Virus record (IMG/VR): IMGVR_UViG_3300022868_000005
Coordinates: 1 to 39,366 of that record
Strand: one strand, 5' to 3'
Source of the DNA: a virus
Length of the DNA stretch: 39,366 nt
The notes under the pieces were generated by a model, which saw only the letters and a program-made list of their open reading frames with translations, was not told the DNA's origin and did no database searches. This document shows, piece after piece, positions 11,292 to 17,868 of this stretch. How positions within the stretch are numbered: the first letter of the stretch is position 1; each line of letters opens with the position of its first letter. The position numbers were made by a program, and so were the translations under genes.

Positions 11292-13499
11292 ATGGCTCCA
11301 TCTAAACAAAAAACTAGTTTAAAAGAAACAATTTCTAAATTCGTAAGTGGAGTTAAAGATTTGGCTTTCTTCACAGGAAACTTCGGAAAAAGTAGCGATA
11401 AACTACCAGTGTTTCCTGAATGGTTTTTCACAGCAAGAATAGGACAACCAAGAAACCTTAACGTTACAGAAATAAGAGATTTTAGCAAAAGCGCATGGGT
11501 ACAAATGGTGTTAAGCACTATTAAAAAAGAAGTTACCAATACTAAATGGGACCTTGTGAAAAAAGATTCTGAAGACGAAACAGACTACACTAACGAGATT
11601 GAAGAAGCTAAAAACTTTTTGCTTGACCTTAACACTAACCATAACTCGATTAACGATATTCATTCAATGATTATTACCGATTTAGGAGAGATTGATGCTG
11701 GAACAATTGTTAACGTGTTTAGTGCTGATAGTTATGAAGAAAAAAGTGTTGAAGTAAGAGACGAGCTCGGTAGAGAAAAAGGAAAAGAGTTAAGAATTGT
11801 TCTTAAAGACTTTGGTGATAGAGAACTTGTTCAAGTGTTTCCTGCTGATTCTGGAACGTTTCTAAAACAAATTGATATTTATCGTAGGCTTCAAGCTTAC
11901 TACCAGTATAGTTTTAAGAATCCTAAAACTAATCCCATAATGTTTTATCCTGACGAAGTAGTTTATAGTATGATGAATAAGCGTAGTTATTCTTTGTACG
12001 GTTTTAGTCCTGTTCAAAGCATTGTGCAAGTGTTAGAACTTTTGATTCAGAGTACTAGGTATAATAAAGATTTTTTTAAAGATAATGCTATTCCTGCTGG
12101 AATGCTTACTCTTCCTGGTGCTAACCCTGAAAGTTTGGAAAAGATGAAAAAGTCTTGGGTTAATCAAACAAAAGGTAAACCTCACAGGTTATTGTTTAAT
12201 AATCTTAAGGATGCTGTTTTCCAAAACTTTAATATGACTCAAAGAGATATGGAATGGTTGGATGGTCAAAAATGGTATCATCATTTAGTGTTTGGAGCGT
12301 TTGGTGTTAGTCCTACTGAAGCCGGTTTTCATGAGAATGTTAATCAAGGTAATCAGGCTGGTCAAGAACGTATTACTGTAAAGAATGCTATTAAGCCTTA
12401 TTATAAAGAGTTAGAAAGAATAACAAATATTATATTGAAAGAAAGGTTTCAGGATAAAGAATTGGGTTTCGTTTTTAAGTATGTTCCTAAAGACCAGGTT
12501 GAAGAACAGGTTGAGTTTGACCAGGCAATGCAAGAGCTTGATAAGGGTGCTCTTACTATTAATGAGTATCGTAGAAGTAAAGGTAAAGAACCTGTTGAGT
12601 GGGGTGATGAACCTTATAATAAGACTCCTAGCTTGTTTGGTGGAGATAACCCTTTTGATAATAAGCCTGAAGATGATTCTAAAGATAATGATATGGAAGA
12701 TAAAAGTTTCAAATTAGAAAAAAGTTTTAATGATGATGTAAAAAACATTATGAATGATTCTAGTGACTATTACGATTTTTATAAAAAAGTTTACAAAAAA
12801 TGGGAAAAAGAGGCTTTGAAAGCTGTTGACAATTTGGATGTTGGCAAAATGCATAAAGAGTTTGGTGACTTTATTAGAATACTTTTTAGTGGTATTAACA
12901 GTTTTCCTTTTTTGGTTGCTGTTAAACATTTTGTTAAGCAAGGAATGGTTAGTGGTTTAGATAGTGCAGAAAAAGAGTTAGATGTGCAAATTGGTTTCAC
13001 TGATAAAATGAATGAGAAGCTTAAGAGTTTGACTTATCAACAAGTTGAAGGTTATATTACTCCTATTGGTAAACAATGGAGTGGTATTAAAGGTGCGACC
13101 AAAGTGTTGCAATTAAAGATTTTGAAACAGGTTGAAACAGATTTGAAAAATGGTGCTACAAAAACTGTTATCAAAGACCATATTAAAGACTTGTTTAAAG
13201 GTAGTGTTGATTCTCAGGCTGAAAGAATTGCCAGGACTGAAACGTCTCGTTTTTTTAATGAGAATAAGTTGTTAAGTAGTAAAGAGTCTGAGTTGGAATT
13301 AGAAAAGTATTTGATTATTACTTATGATGCTAGGACTAGTGAAGTTAGTAAGCTTATGGGTGAAAGTTATGGTAGTAAAGAAAAGAGTATTCCTCTTGAT
13401 GAAGAGTTTGTTGTAGAGTATAATGGTAAGCAGTATAGAGGTCAGAACCCTCCGTTTATGCCTAATGACCGTGATACTGTTGTGTTTGTGCAAGTATAA
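11292..13499 (+). CDS. Portal protein fused to a MuF-like minor head protein
   Basis: 735 aa. Residues 1 to about 430 are an HK97/SPP1-type portal: IMFYPDEVVYSMMNKRSYSL then YGFSPVQSIVQVLELL near residues 215-245, NQGNQAGQERITVKNAIKPY near 350-370, and the crown helix GALTINEYRRSKGKEPVEWG near 418-437. A charged linker follows. Residues 475-735 match the phage Mu F-like minor head domain, ending AERIARTETSRFFNEN (about 643-658) and NPPFMPNDRDTVVF. The portal is the twelve-fold DNA gate at one vertex; MuF proteins are packed inside the head. In most phages these are two genes; here they are one polypeptide. Probably translated from a leaderless mRNA. Confidence 0.9.
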   Translation: MAPSKQKTSLKETISKFVSGVKDLAFFTGNFGKSSDKLPVFPEWFFTARIGQPRNLNVTEIRDFSKSAWVQMVLSTIKKEVTNTKWDLVKKDSEDETDYTNEIEEAKNFLLDLNTNHNSINDIHSMIITDLGEIDAGTIVNVFSADSYEEKSVEVRDELGREKGKELRIVLKDFGDRELVQVFPADSGTFLKQIDIYRRLQAYYQYSFKNPKTNPIMFYPDEVVYSMMNKRSYSLYGFSPVQSIVQVLELLIQSTRYNKDFFKDNAIPAGMLTLPGANPESLEKMKKSWVNQTKGKPHRLLFNNLKDAVFQNFNMTQRDMEWLDGQKWYHHLVFGAFGVSPTEAGFHENVNQGNQAGQERITVKNAIKPYYKELERITNIILKERFQDKELGFVFKYVPKDQVEEQVEFDQAMQELDKGALTINEYRRSKGKEPVEWGDEPYNKTPSLFGGDNPFDNKPEDDSKDNDMEDKSFKLEKSFNDDVKNIMNDSSDYYDFYKKVYKKWEKEALKAVDNLDVGKMHKEFGDFIRILFSGINSFPFLVAVKHFVKQGMVSGLDSAEKELDVQIGFTDKMNEKLKSLTYQQVEGYITPIGKQWSGIKGATKVLQLKILKQVETDLKNGATKTVIKDHIKDLFKGSVDSQAERIARTETSRFFNENKLLSSKESELELEKYLIITYDARTSEVSKLMGESYGSKEKSIPLDEEFVVEYNGKQYRGQNPPFMPNDRDTVVFVQV

Positions 13500-13506
13500 A
13501 AAAAAA

Positions 13507-14535
13507 ATGGTAATTAATATGGAAAAAAGAACTCAAGGTTATGATAATATTGAATTGTTCCAAACGCTTATGAAACAAGGAGACTCTTATATTGCTGTTC
13601 TTAGCGATAATAGTGTTGACCGTGATGGAGAAATCGTTGGTGTTGAAGCATTGAAAACTTTAAGTAAAGATGATGGTCGTGTTAGCATTTTGGTTAATCA
13701 TGAGAACAAAGTTGAGAACATGGTTGGTGAGTGGACTAATCGTCGTGTTAAAAAGATTGGTGAGCATTATGCTTATATTGCTGAACCTAAATGGTTTTTG
13801 AGTAATCCTTTGGCTAGAATGATTAAAGGAATGCTTGATGAGGGTGCAATTATAGGTATTAGTATTGGTGCTATAGTTAAAGATTTTGTGGAAAAAGAAG
13901 TGGATGGTGTTAAAAGAACCGTTTATACTGTTCTTGAACTTTTAGAAGCAAGCTTTGTTGCTATTCCTAGTAATAGGCATGGTCAAGCAATGGCTGTTGC
14001 TAAAATGTTTATTAATAATAAAAAAAGTAAGGAGGTCAATATGGCTAGTAAAGAATATGAAAAATTGAATGTTGTGATTAATGGTTTGAAGAAAGATTTA
14101 GAAGATTTGAAAGAAGTTGTTAATCCTGACAAAAAAGAAGAAGTAGTTGTGGAACCTGAAAAGGTTGAACCTGTTGAACCAGTTGTTGAAGAACCAGTAG
14201 TTGTTGAAGAACCCGAAAAGGTTGAACCTGTTGAACCAGTTGTTGAAGAACCAGTAGTTGTTGAAGAACCCGAAAAGGTTGTAGAACCAATTGTTGAAAC
14301 TGAACCAGTTGTTGAAGCAGAAAAAGGCAAAAAGCCTAAAGAAAAACCAAAAGACGACGAAGACGAAGATGACAAAAAAAAGTTGTTATCCGAAATTGAC
14401 AGTTTAAGAAAAGAAGTTGATAACTTAAAAAAGAGTCCTGTTTTTAAAGCAAGATTCGAGTCAAGTGATGACTTAAACAAAGATATTAAAACAAATGATA
14501 ATACGGGTGAACTCCCTATTATACAAACAAATTAG
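13507..14535 (+). CDS. Prohead protease with C-terminal scaffold region
   Basis: 342 aa. Residues 1-175 are an HK97-type prohead protease: SYIAVLSDNSVDRDGEIVGV, catalytic histidine H65 in LVNHENK, and serine S119 in GISIGA, then LLEASFVAIPSN. Residues 178-342 are scaffold-like: a short coiled coil, a long Glu/Pro/Val-rich segment with two identical 19-residue repeats, a Lys/Asp-rich segment and a second coiled coil. The start at 13507 is favoured over an upstream frame inside the portal gene; ATG 13519 is possible too. It matures the capsid encoded next. An internal start at 14041 would also make the scaffold alone. Confidence 0.85.
   Translation: MVINMEKRTQGYDNIELFQTLMKQGDSYIAVLSDNSVDRDGEIVGVEALKTLSKDDGRVSILVNHENKVENMVGEWTNRRVKKIGEHYAYIAEPKWFLSNPLARMIKGMLDEGAIIGISIGAIVKDFVEKEVDGVKRTVYTVLELLEASFVAIPSNRHGQAMAVAKMFINNKKSKEVNMASKEYEKLNVVINGLKKDLEDLKEVVNPDKKEEVVVEPEKVEPVEPVVEEPVVVEEPEKVEPVEPVVEEPVVVEEPEKVVEPIVETEPVVEAEKGKKPKEKPKDDEDEDDKKKLLSEIDSLRKEVDNLKKSPVFKARFESSDDLNKDIKTNDNTGELPIIQTN
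14041..14535 (+). CDS. Internal in-frame start: capsid scaffold protein
   Basis: ATG 14041 is in frame with the protease and is preceded by AAGGAGGTCAAT, one of the strongest SDs in the window, exactly at the border between protease and scaffold regions. The product would be 164 aa (MASKEYEKLNVVINGLKKDL at the start), acidic and coiled-coil, as expected for a scaffold. This is the arrangement of lambda C/Nu3, in which the scaffold is the C-terminal part of the protease gene read from its own start. The major capsid protein has no N-terminal delta domain, which fits a separate scaffold. Confidence 0.75.
   Translation: MASKEYEKLNVVINGLKKDLEDLKEVVNPDKKEEVVVEPEKVEPVEPVVEEPVVVEEPEKVEPVEPVVEEPVVVEEPEKVVEPIVETEPVVEAEKGKKPKEKPKDDEDEDDKKKLLSEIDSLRKEVDNLKKSPVFKARFESSDDLNKDIKTNDNTGELPIIQTN
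14164..14277 (+). repeat. Two identical 57-bp tandem coding repeats
   Basis: 14164-14220 and 14221-14277 are identical and encode VEPVEPVVEEPVVVEEPEK twice in the scaffold linker. The identity at all third positions indicates a recent duplication. It extends an unstructured acidic/proline spacer. Confidence 0.9.
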
Positions 14536-14551
14536 AAGGTGCAAAAATAAA

Positions 14552-15616
14552 ATGGAAAGTATGTTTAAAAGTGCTCCAAGTGAATTTGAAGCAGACAAAT
14601 GCTATGACATGTTTGGTAGTGCATTCGCTATCGAATTAGCTAGAAGAGATTCTACTGGCGGTTACAGTGTTGAGTATTCAAATCCTTGGACAAAAAATAA
14701 TAGGCTAGATGCCTTAAAGAAACATGTTATGAGTAAAGCAAGTATTGATACTCAAACAGGTGGTGCAGGTACTGTTGGTACAGCTTTAATTCCAGTATAC
14801 GTTGATAGTACAATAGTTAATAGAACAATAAGGCAAACTCCTATGAGAAACTTGACTCCTCGTAGAGCTATTAAAGGTCAAACTTATGATTATATTCCTT
14901 TAACTGCTAAAGGTGGAGCTGCATGGTATGCTGAAAACGCTGCTATCGCTGACCAGGTTGATACTTATGATAGAATAAGTGTTTTTGTTAAGTTTTTGTA
15001 TGCTAAAGGTAGAATTAGTGGACCCTCTATTGCTAGTATGAAAGGTTTTATTGACCCCTCACAACTAGATTTGAGTGTTAAAACTGCTAGTATGATGGAA
15101 GCTGAAGAAGATGCTATTATTAATGGTGATGCAAGTACTAACCCTGAAGAACCAAACGGCTTAATTACTAGTATTACAACTAATACTACAAATTTGTCTA
15201 GTGCTTATCCTACACTTGCACAAATAAGGGCTGAGTTCGCTACTAGTTTCAATGCTAATGGTCAAGTAAACCTTGCTGTTACAGATGCTAGTACACATAA
15301 CTATATTAAAGGTTTACTTCTTGACTTACAAAGACAAGTTACTAATCCTAGTATGGCAACTCTCGGTTTTGGTATTCCAGACGCTTTCGAGTTTGATGGT
15401 GTAATGTTTATTAGAGACCGTTTTATGCCTACAACTAGTGCTAGTCGAAGAATCTTGTTTTTAGATATGAGATACTTTTTTATGGCTGTACTACAAGATA
15501 TGACTTATGAAGAAAAAGCTAGTGAGAACGATACATACGTTTATATTCTAAAAGAGTATATAACTCCTGTTCTTACTTTCGAAGGTGCTTGTACACAAAT
15601 GTACGGTATCTTGTAA
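14552..15616 (+). CDS. Major capsid protein, HK97 fold
   Basis: 354 aa. The layout is HK97-like: N-terminal arm, then SIDTQTGGAGTVGTALIPVY with VDSTIVNRTIRQTPMRNLTP, the E-loop/P-domain region YDYIPLTAKGGAAWYAENAA, the long spine helix SQLDLSVKTASMMEAEEDAI followed by INGD, and C-terminal A-domain strands ending VLTFEGACTQMYGIL. Position directly after protease/scaffold confirms it. The start at 14552 follows AGAAGGTG. No delta domain, in keeping with a separate scaffold. Expected to form the icosahedral shell. Confidence 0.92.
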   Translation: MESMFKSAPSEFEADKCYDMFGSAFAIELARRDSTGGYSVEYSNPWTKNNRLDALKKHVMSKASIDTQTGGAGTVGTALIPVYVDSTIVNRTIRQTPMRNLTPRRAIKGQTYDYIPLTAKGGAAWYAENAAIADQVDTYDRISVFVKFLYAKGRISGPSIASMKGFIDPSQLDLSVKTASMMEAEEDAIINGDASTNPEEPNGLITSITTNTTNLSSAYPTLAQIRAEFATSFNANGQVNLAVTDASTHNYIKGLLLDLQRQVTNPSMATLGFGIPDAFEFDGVMFIRDRFMPTTSASRRILFLDMRYFFMAVLQDMTYEEKASENDTYVYILKEYITPVLTFEGACTQMYGIL

Positions 15617-15631
15617 GGGAGGTAATATAAA

Positions 15632-15913
15632 ATGACAGCAGTAGTAGAAACTTTTAGGAAAATTGCGGTTGCAGGAGACTTAAAAATAATTACTATACAG
15701 ACAAGTGCTGCTTGTGATACAGGACACACTATCGATTTAGGTAGTGATTCTGCTAACGCAAAAGGCGTAGTTATAACTGAAATTTTGAACACTCTTGTTC
15801 AAGATGATGCAGGTGCAGATGAAGAAGCAACTTGGAGTCCATCAACAGGAATTATTACTATGGGAACTTTAGCGGCAACAGGTATTCATAATATAACTAT
15901 TGTGGGGTATTAA
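15632..15913 (+). CDS. Capsid decoration-like protein 1
   Basis: 93 aa, beta-rich, directly after the capsid gene with a strong GGGAGGTAAT SD. It is clearly paralogous to the next gene: both read [T]-x-x-F-R-K-I then a strand (KIITIQTSA), TIDLGSDSANAKGVVI, EILNTLVQDDAGAD and a C-terminal TGIHNITIVGY. Position and size suggest a protein added to the capsid surface; no family is recognised. The pair arose by tandem duplication. Confidence 0.7.
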   Translation: MTAVVETFRKIAVAGDLKIITIQTSAACDTGHTIDLGSDSANAKGVVITEILNTLVQDDAGADEEATWSPSTGIITMGTLAATGIHNITIVGY

Positions 15914-15914
15914 G

Positions 15915-16193
15915 TTGACAGAAGTAACTGAAGTATTTAGAAAAATTGGCGTTTTTGGAAGTTTAAAGTTTATAACAATTCAATGTGCGGCAACAACGGC
16001 AACAAGTTACACTATTGATTTAGATAGTGATGTTACTGATGGTAAAGGTTTAGTGATGACACAAATTTTGAATACTTTAGCACAAGATGATGTAGGTGCA
16101 GATGTTGATGGTACTTTTGACCCGGCAACTGGAATTTACACTTTTGGAACGCTTTCGACAGGTATTCATAACATAACTTTTATAGGATATTAA
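15915..16193 (+). CDS. Capsid decoration-like protein 2 (paralogue), TTG start
   Basis: 92 aa. The TTG at 15915 is chosen because the protein then aligns from its first residue with the previous one (MTEVTEVFRKIGVFGSLKFI against MTAVVETFRKIAVAGDLKII) and GGGGT lies in the previous gene's end. The shared C-terminus is TGIHNITFIGY. DNA identity is clearly reduced, so the duplication is old. It is followed at once by a T-run terminator. Confidence 0.7.
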   Translation: MTEVTEVFRKIGVFGSLKFITIQCAATTATSYTIDLDSDVTDGKGLVMTQILNTLAQDDVGADVDGTFDPATGIYTFGTLSTGIHNITFIGY

Positions 16194-16195
16194 TT

Positions 16196-16309
16196 TATCT
16201 TATTTTTTTTTTTTTAGTGATGACTGTATCATGCCAACTCAGAGTGGTATGGTGAAAAACGATTCATAAAAATTTGAATTGTTATTGTGCTCTGAGGGAG
16301 AAAACAAAA
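16196..16309 (+). promoter_or_regulatory. Terminator and leader region between capsid genes and beta-helix gene
   Basis: A run of 13 T (16203-16215) follows the decoration genes and should terminate the capsid transcript. Then come GTGATGA (16216-16222), CTCAGAG (16238-16244) and its complement CTCTGAG (16290-16296), which can form a 7-bp stem closing a 45-base loop, and an AT-rich CATAAAAATTT (about 16265-16275) that could be a TATA box for the 16310 gene. GAGGGAG is the SD. The GTGATGA box and the CTGA inside the 3' arm recall C/D-box sRNAs, but the flanks do not pair. Confidence 0.45.
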
Positions 16310-17329
16310 ATGGGTAATGGTTTTAGAACAATTCCGAGTGGTGGAATAGCTGCTCCTCCGTACACTAACGGACCTTATAGTTTTAGTGAAGATATAACTT
16401 TTGCAAATGCTTCTCTTGGTGGAAGTGGTGAAGGTGCAACTTGGTATGTTGATGGTACTAATGGTGCTACAACAAATGATGGTAAAAGTTGGGGTAAAGC
16501 TTTTAGTACAATACAGTTAGCTGTTACGGCTGCTGGTCCTGGTGACACAATTTATGTTACTGCAAAAGACTTAACTGACTTTACTGGTGACCCTACTAGT
16601 TATGCTGAAACAATTATTATTCCTGCTGCAACAAGTAGTTTATCTATTATTGGTGTTAGTCGTGGTAACACTCAAGGTGGTTTGCCTCAAATAAAGATTG
16701 GTGCTGGTACAACTGCTATGCTTACTGTTAGGGCGCCTGGTTGTTTAATAGCAAATTTGGGTTTTAATGGTGCTAGTAGTACTGGTGGTGGAATATTGCT
16801 TGATGATGATTACGCTGCTAAGTGCGCTTTTGGTACTATGATTGTTGGTTGTCATTTTAAGAATTGTAAAGTTACAACAACTGTGGCTGCATCAGGTGGA
16901 GCAATTTATACAACTAGTGCTGGTAACTGTTGGCAATGTAGTTTTGTAGGAAATCATTTCTATAAAAACGAGATAGATATTTGTTTAGTAGGAACAAGTA
17001 ATACGGTGCCACAGGATTGGGTAATTAAAGATAATTTGTTTAGTGGTCCTGCAGCAAACGTAAATTGTAATTTATACCTTGCTGGTGGAAGTGGAGTGAA
17101 TGGTGTTATTATTGATAATAATATTTTTCCTTGTGACCCGGCACTTAGTTCAGGTGATGAGAATGTTAATTGTGAATTGACTGGTTGTGTGGGAGTATAC
17201 TCTAATAACATGCATGGATTTACGGGTTTAACACTTGGTGATGGAACAGTTACTGGTGGAGTGATTCCGACAACAGTTTTCATGGTGGCTAATTATCAAG
17301 AAGACGCAATAATAACAAGAACTAGTTAA
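16310..17329 (+). CDS. Right-handed beta-helix protein, virion surface candidate
   Basis: 339 aa. WYVDGTNGATTNDGKSWGKA, then FSTIQLAVTAAGPGDTIYVT is the typical entry to a parallel beta-helix of the pectate-lyase type, followed by coils with recurring NN/GN turns (IVGCHFKNC, FVGNHFYKNEID, VIKDNLFSG, VIIDNNIF). No lyase catalytic set is evident, so binding or decoration is more likely than cleavage. It lies between capsid decoration genes, which fits a head spike or fibre. The start at 16310 follows GAGGGAG; an upstream in-frame start at 16274 lies in the leader. Confidence 0.7.
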   Translation: MGNGFRTIPSGGIAAPPYTNGPYSFSEDITFANASLGGSGEGATWYVDGTNGATTNDGKSWGKAFSTIQLAVTAAGPGDTIYVTAKDLTDFTGDPTSYAETIIIPAATSSLSIIGVSRGNTQGGLPQIKIGAGTTAMLTVRAPGCLIANLGFNGASSTGGGILLDDDYAAKCAFGTMIVGCHFKNCKVTTTVAASGGAIYTTSAGNCWQCSFVGNHFYKNEIDICLVGTSNTVPQDWVIKDNLFSGPAANVNCNLYLAGGSGVNGVIIDNNIFPCDPALSSGDENVNCELTGCVGVYSNNMHGFTGLTLGDGTVTGGVIPTTVFMVANYQEDAIITRTS

Positions 17330-17335
17330 ACCTAG

Positions 17336-17365
17336 TTCATTTTTTTATTTTTTTATTTTTTAAAT
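17336..17365 (+). terminator. T-run terminator
   Basis: TTTTTTTATTTTTTTATTTTTT follows the beta-helix stop, an archaeal-type terminator. It merges into AAATATATA, which could be a TATA box, but the next ATG (17384) is too close for it to serve that start, and that gene has its own GAGGT SD. Confidence 0.5.
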
Positions 17366-17383
17366 ATATACGAGGTAAAAAAC

Positions 17384-17851
17384 ATGGCTGATGCAAGTAA
17401 TTATTTTCATAAAGAATCATATAGGACAATCACAAAAGAAATCACTTTTGTTGGTGGAACAGCTAACGCTACTGGAGACTATGATGGTACGGGTAATCCT
17501 TTCGCTATATTCACCGTTGTTGGTAATGTTAAAGTAAAAGTTTATGCTATTTGTACTACTACTCTTGTTGGTGGAAGCTCAACTCTCGAAATTGGCACTG
17601 CTACTGCTACTGCGGCTATTATTGCTCAAACTACGGGAACAGATATTGATGTTAGCGAGTTATGGCATGATGCTAGTCCTGATACTAACGTTGAAGCTAG
17701 TAGTGTTGTTGCAGAAAAAATCATTGTTACTGGTGCTGCTAATAGTGGTGACATTATTGGAACTGTTGCCACTGCTAATATTACTGCTGGTGTTATAAAG
17801 TTTATTTGTGAATGGGTTCCTATTGATGGTCAAGGAAACGTAACCGTTTAA
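17384..17851 (+). CDS. Beta-sandwich structural protein (155 aa)
   Basis: Starts MADASNYFHKESYRTITKEI. Rich in Thr/Val/Ala strands (EITFVGGTANATGDYDGTGN, then FAIFTVVGNVKVKVYAIC, ATATAAIIAQTTGTDIDVSE). Such small beta-sandwich proteins beside capsid genes are usually head decoration or fibre-base proteins; no named family is recognised. SD GAGGTAAAAA. Confidence 0.6.
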   Translation: MADASNYFHKESYRTITKEITFVGGTANATGDYDGTGNPFAIFTVVGNVKVKVYAICTTTLVGGSSTLEIGTATATAAIIAQTTGTDIDVSELWHDASPDTNVEASSVVAEKIIVTGAANSGDIIGTVATANITAGVIKFICEWVPIDGQGNVTV

Positions 17852-17868
17852 GGAAAGGAGTGTGTAAA

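Noticed and set aside
11281-11295. ACATTTAAATATGG as the portal promoter
   Set aside because: This TATA-like sequence overlaps the ATG itself, so transcription would begin inside the gene. The repeated 29-base element 30 bases upstream is correctly spaced.
13983-14480. Ser/Gly/Thr-rich minus-strand frame opposite the scaffold
   Set aside because: It is the complement of the Glu/Pro/Val repeats; no start signal.
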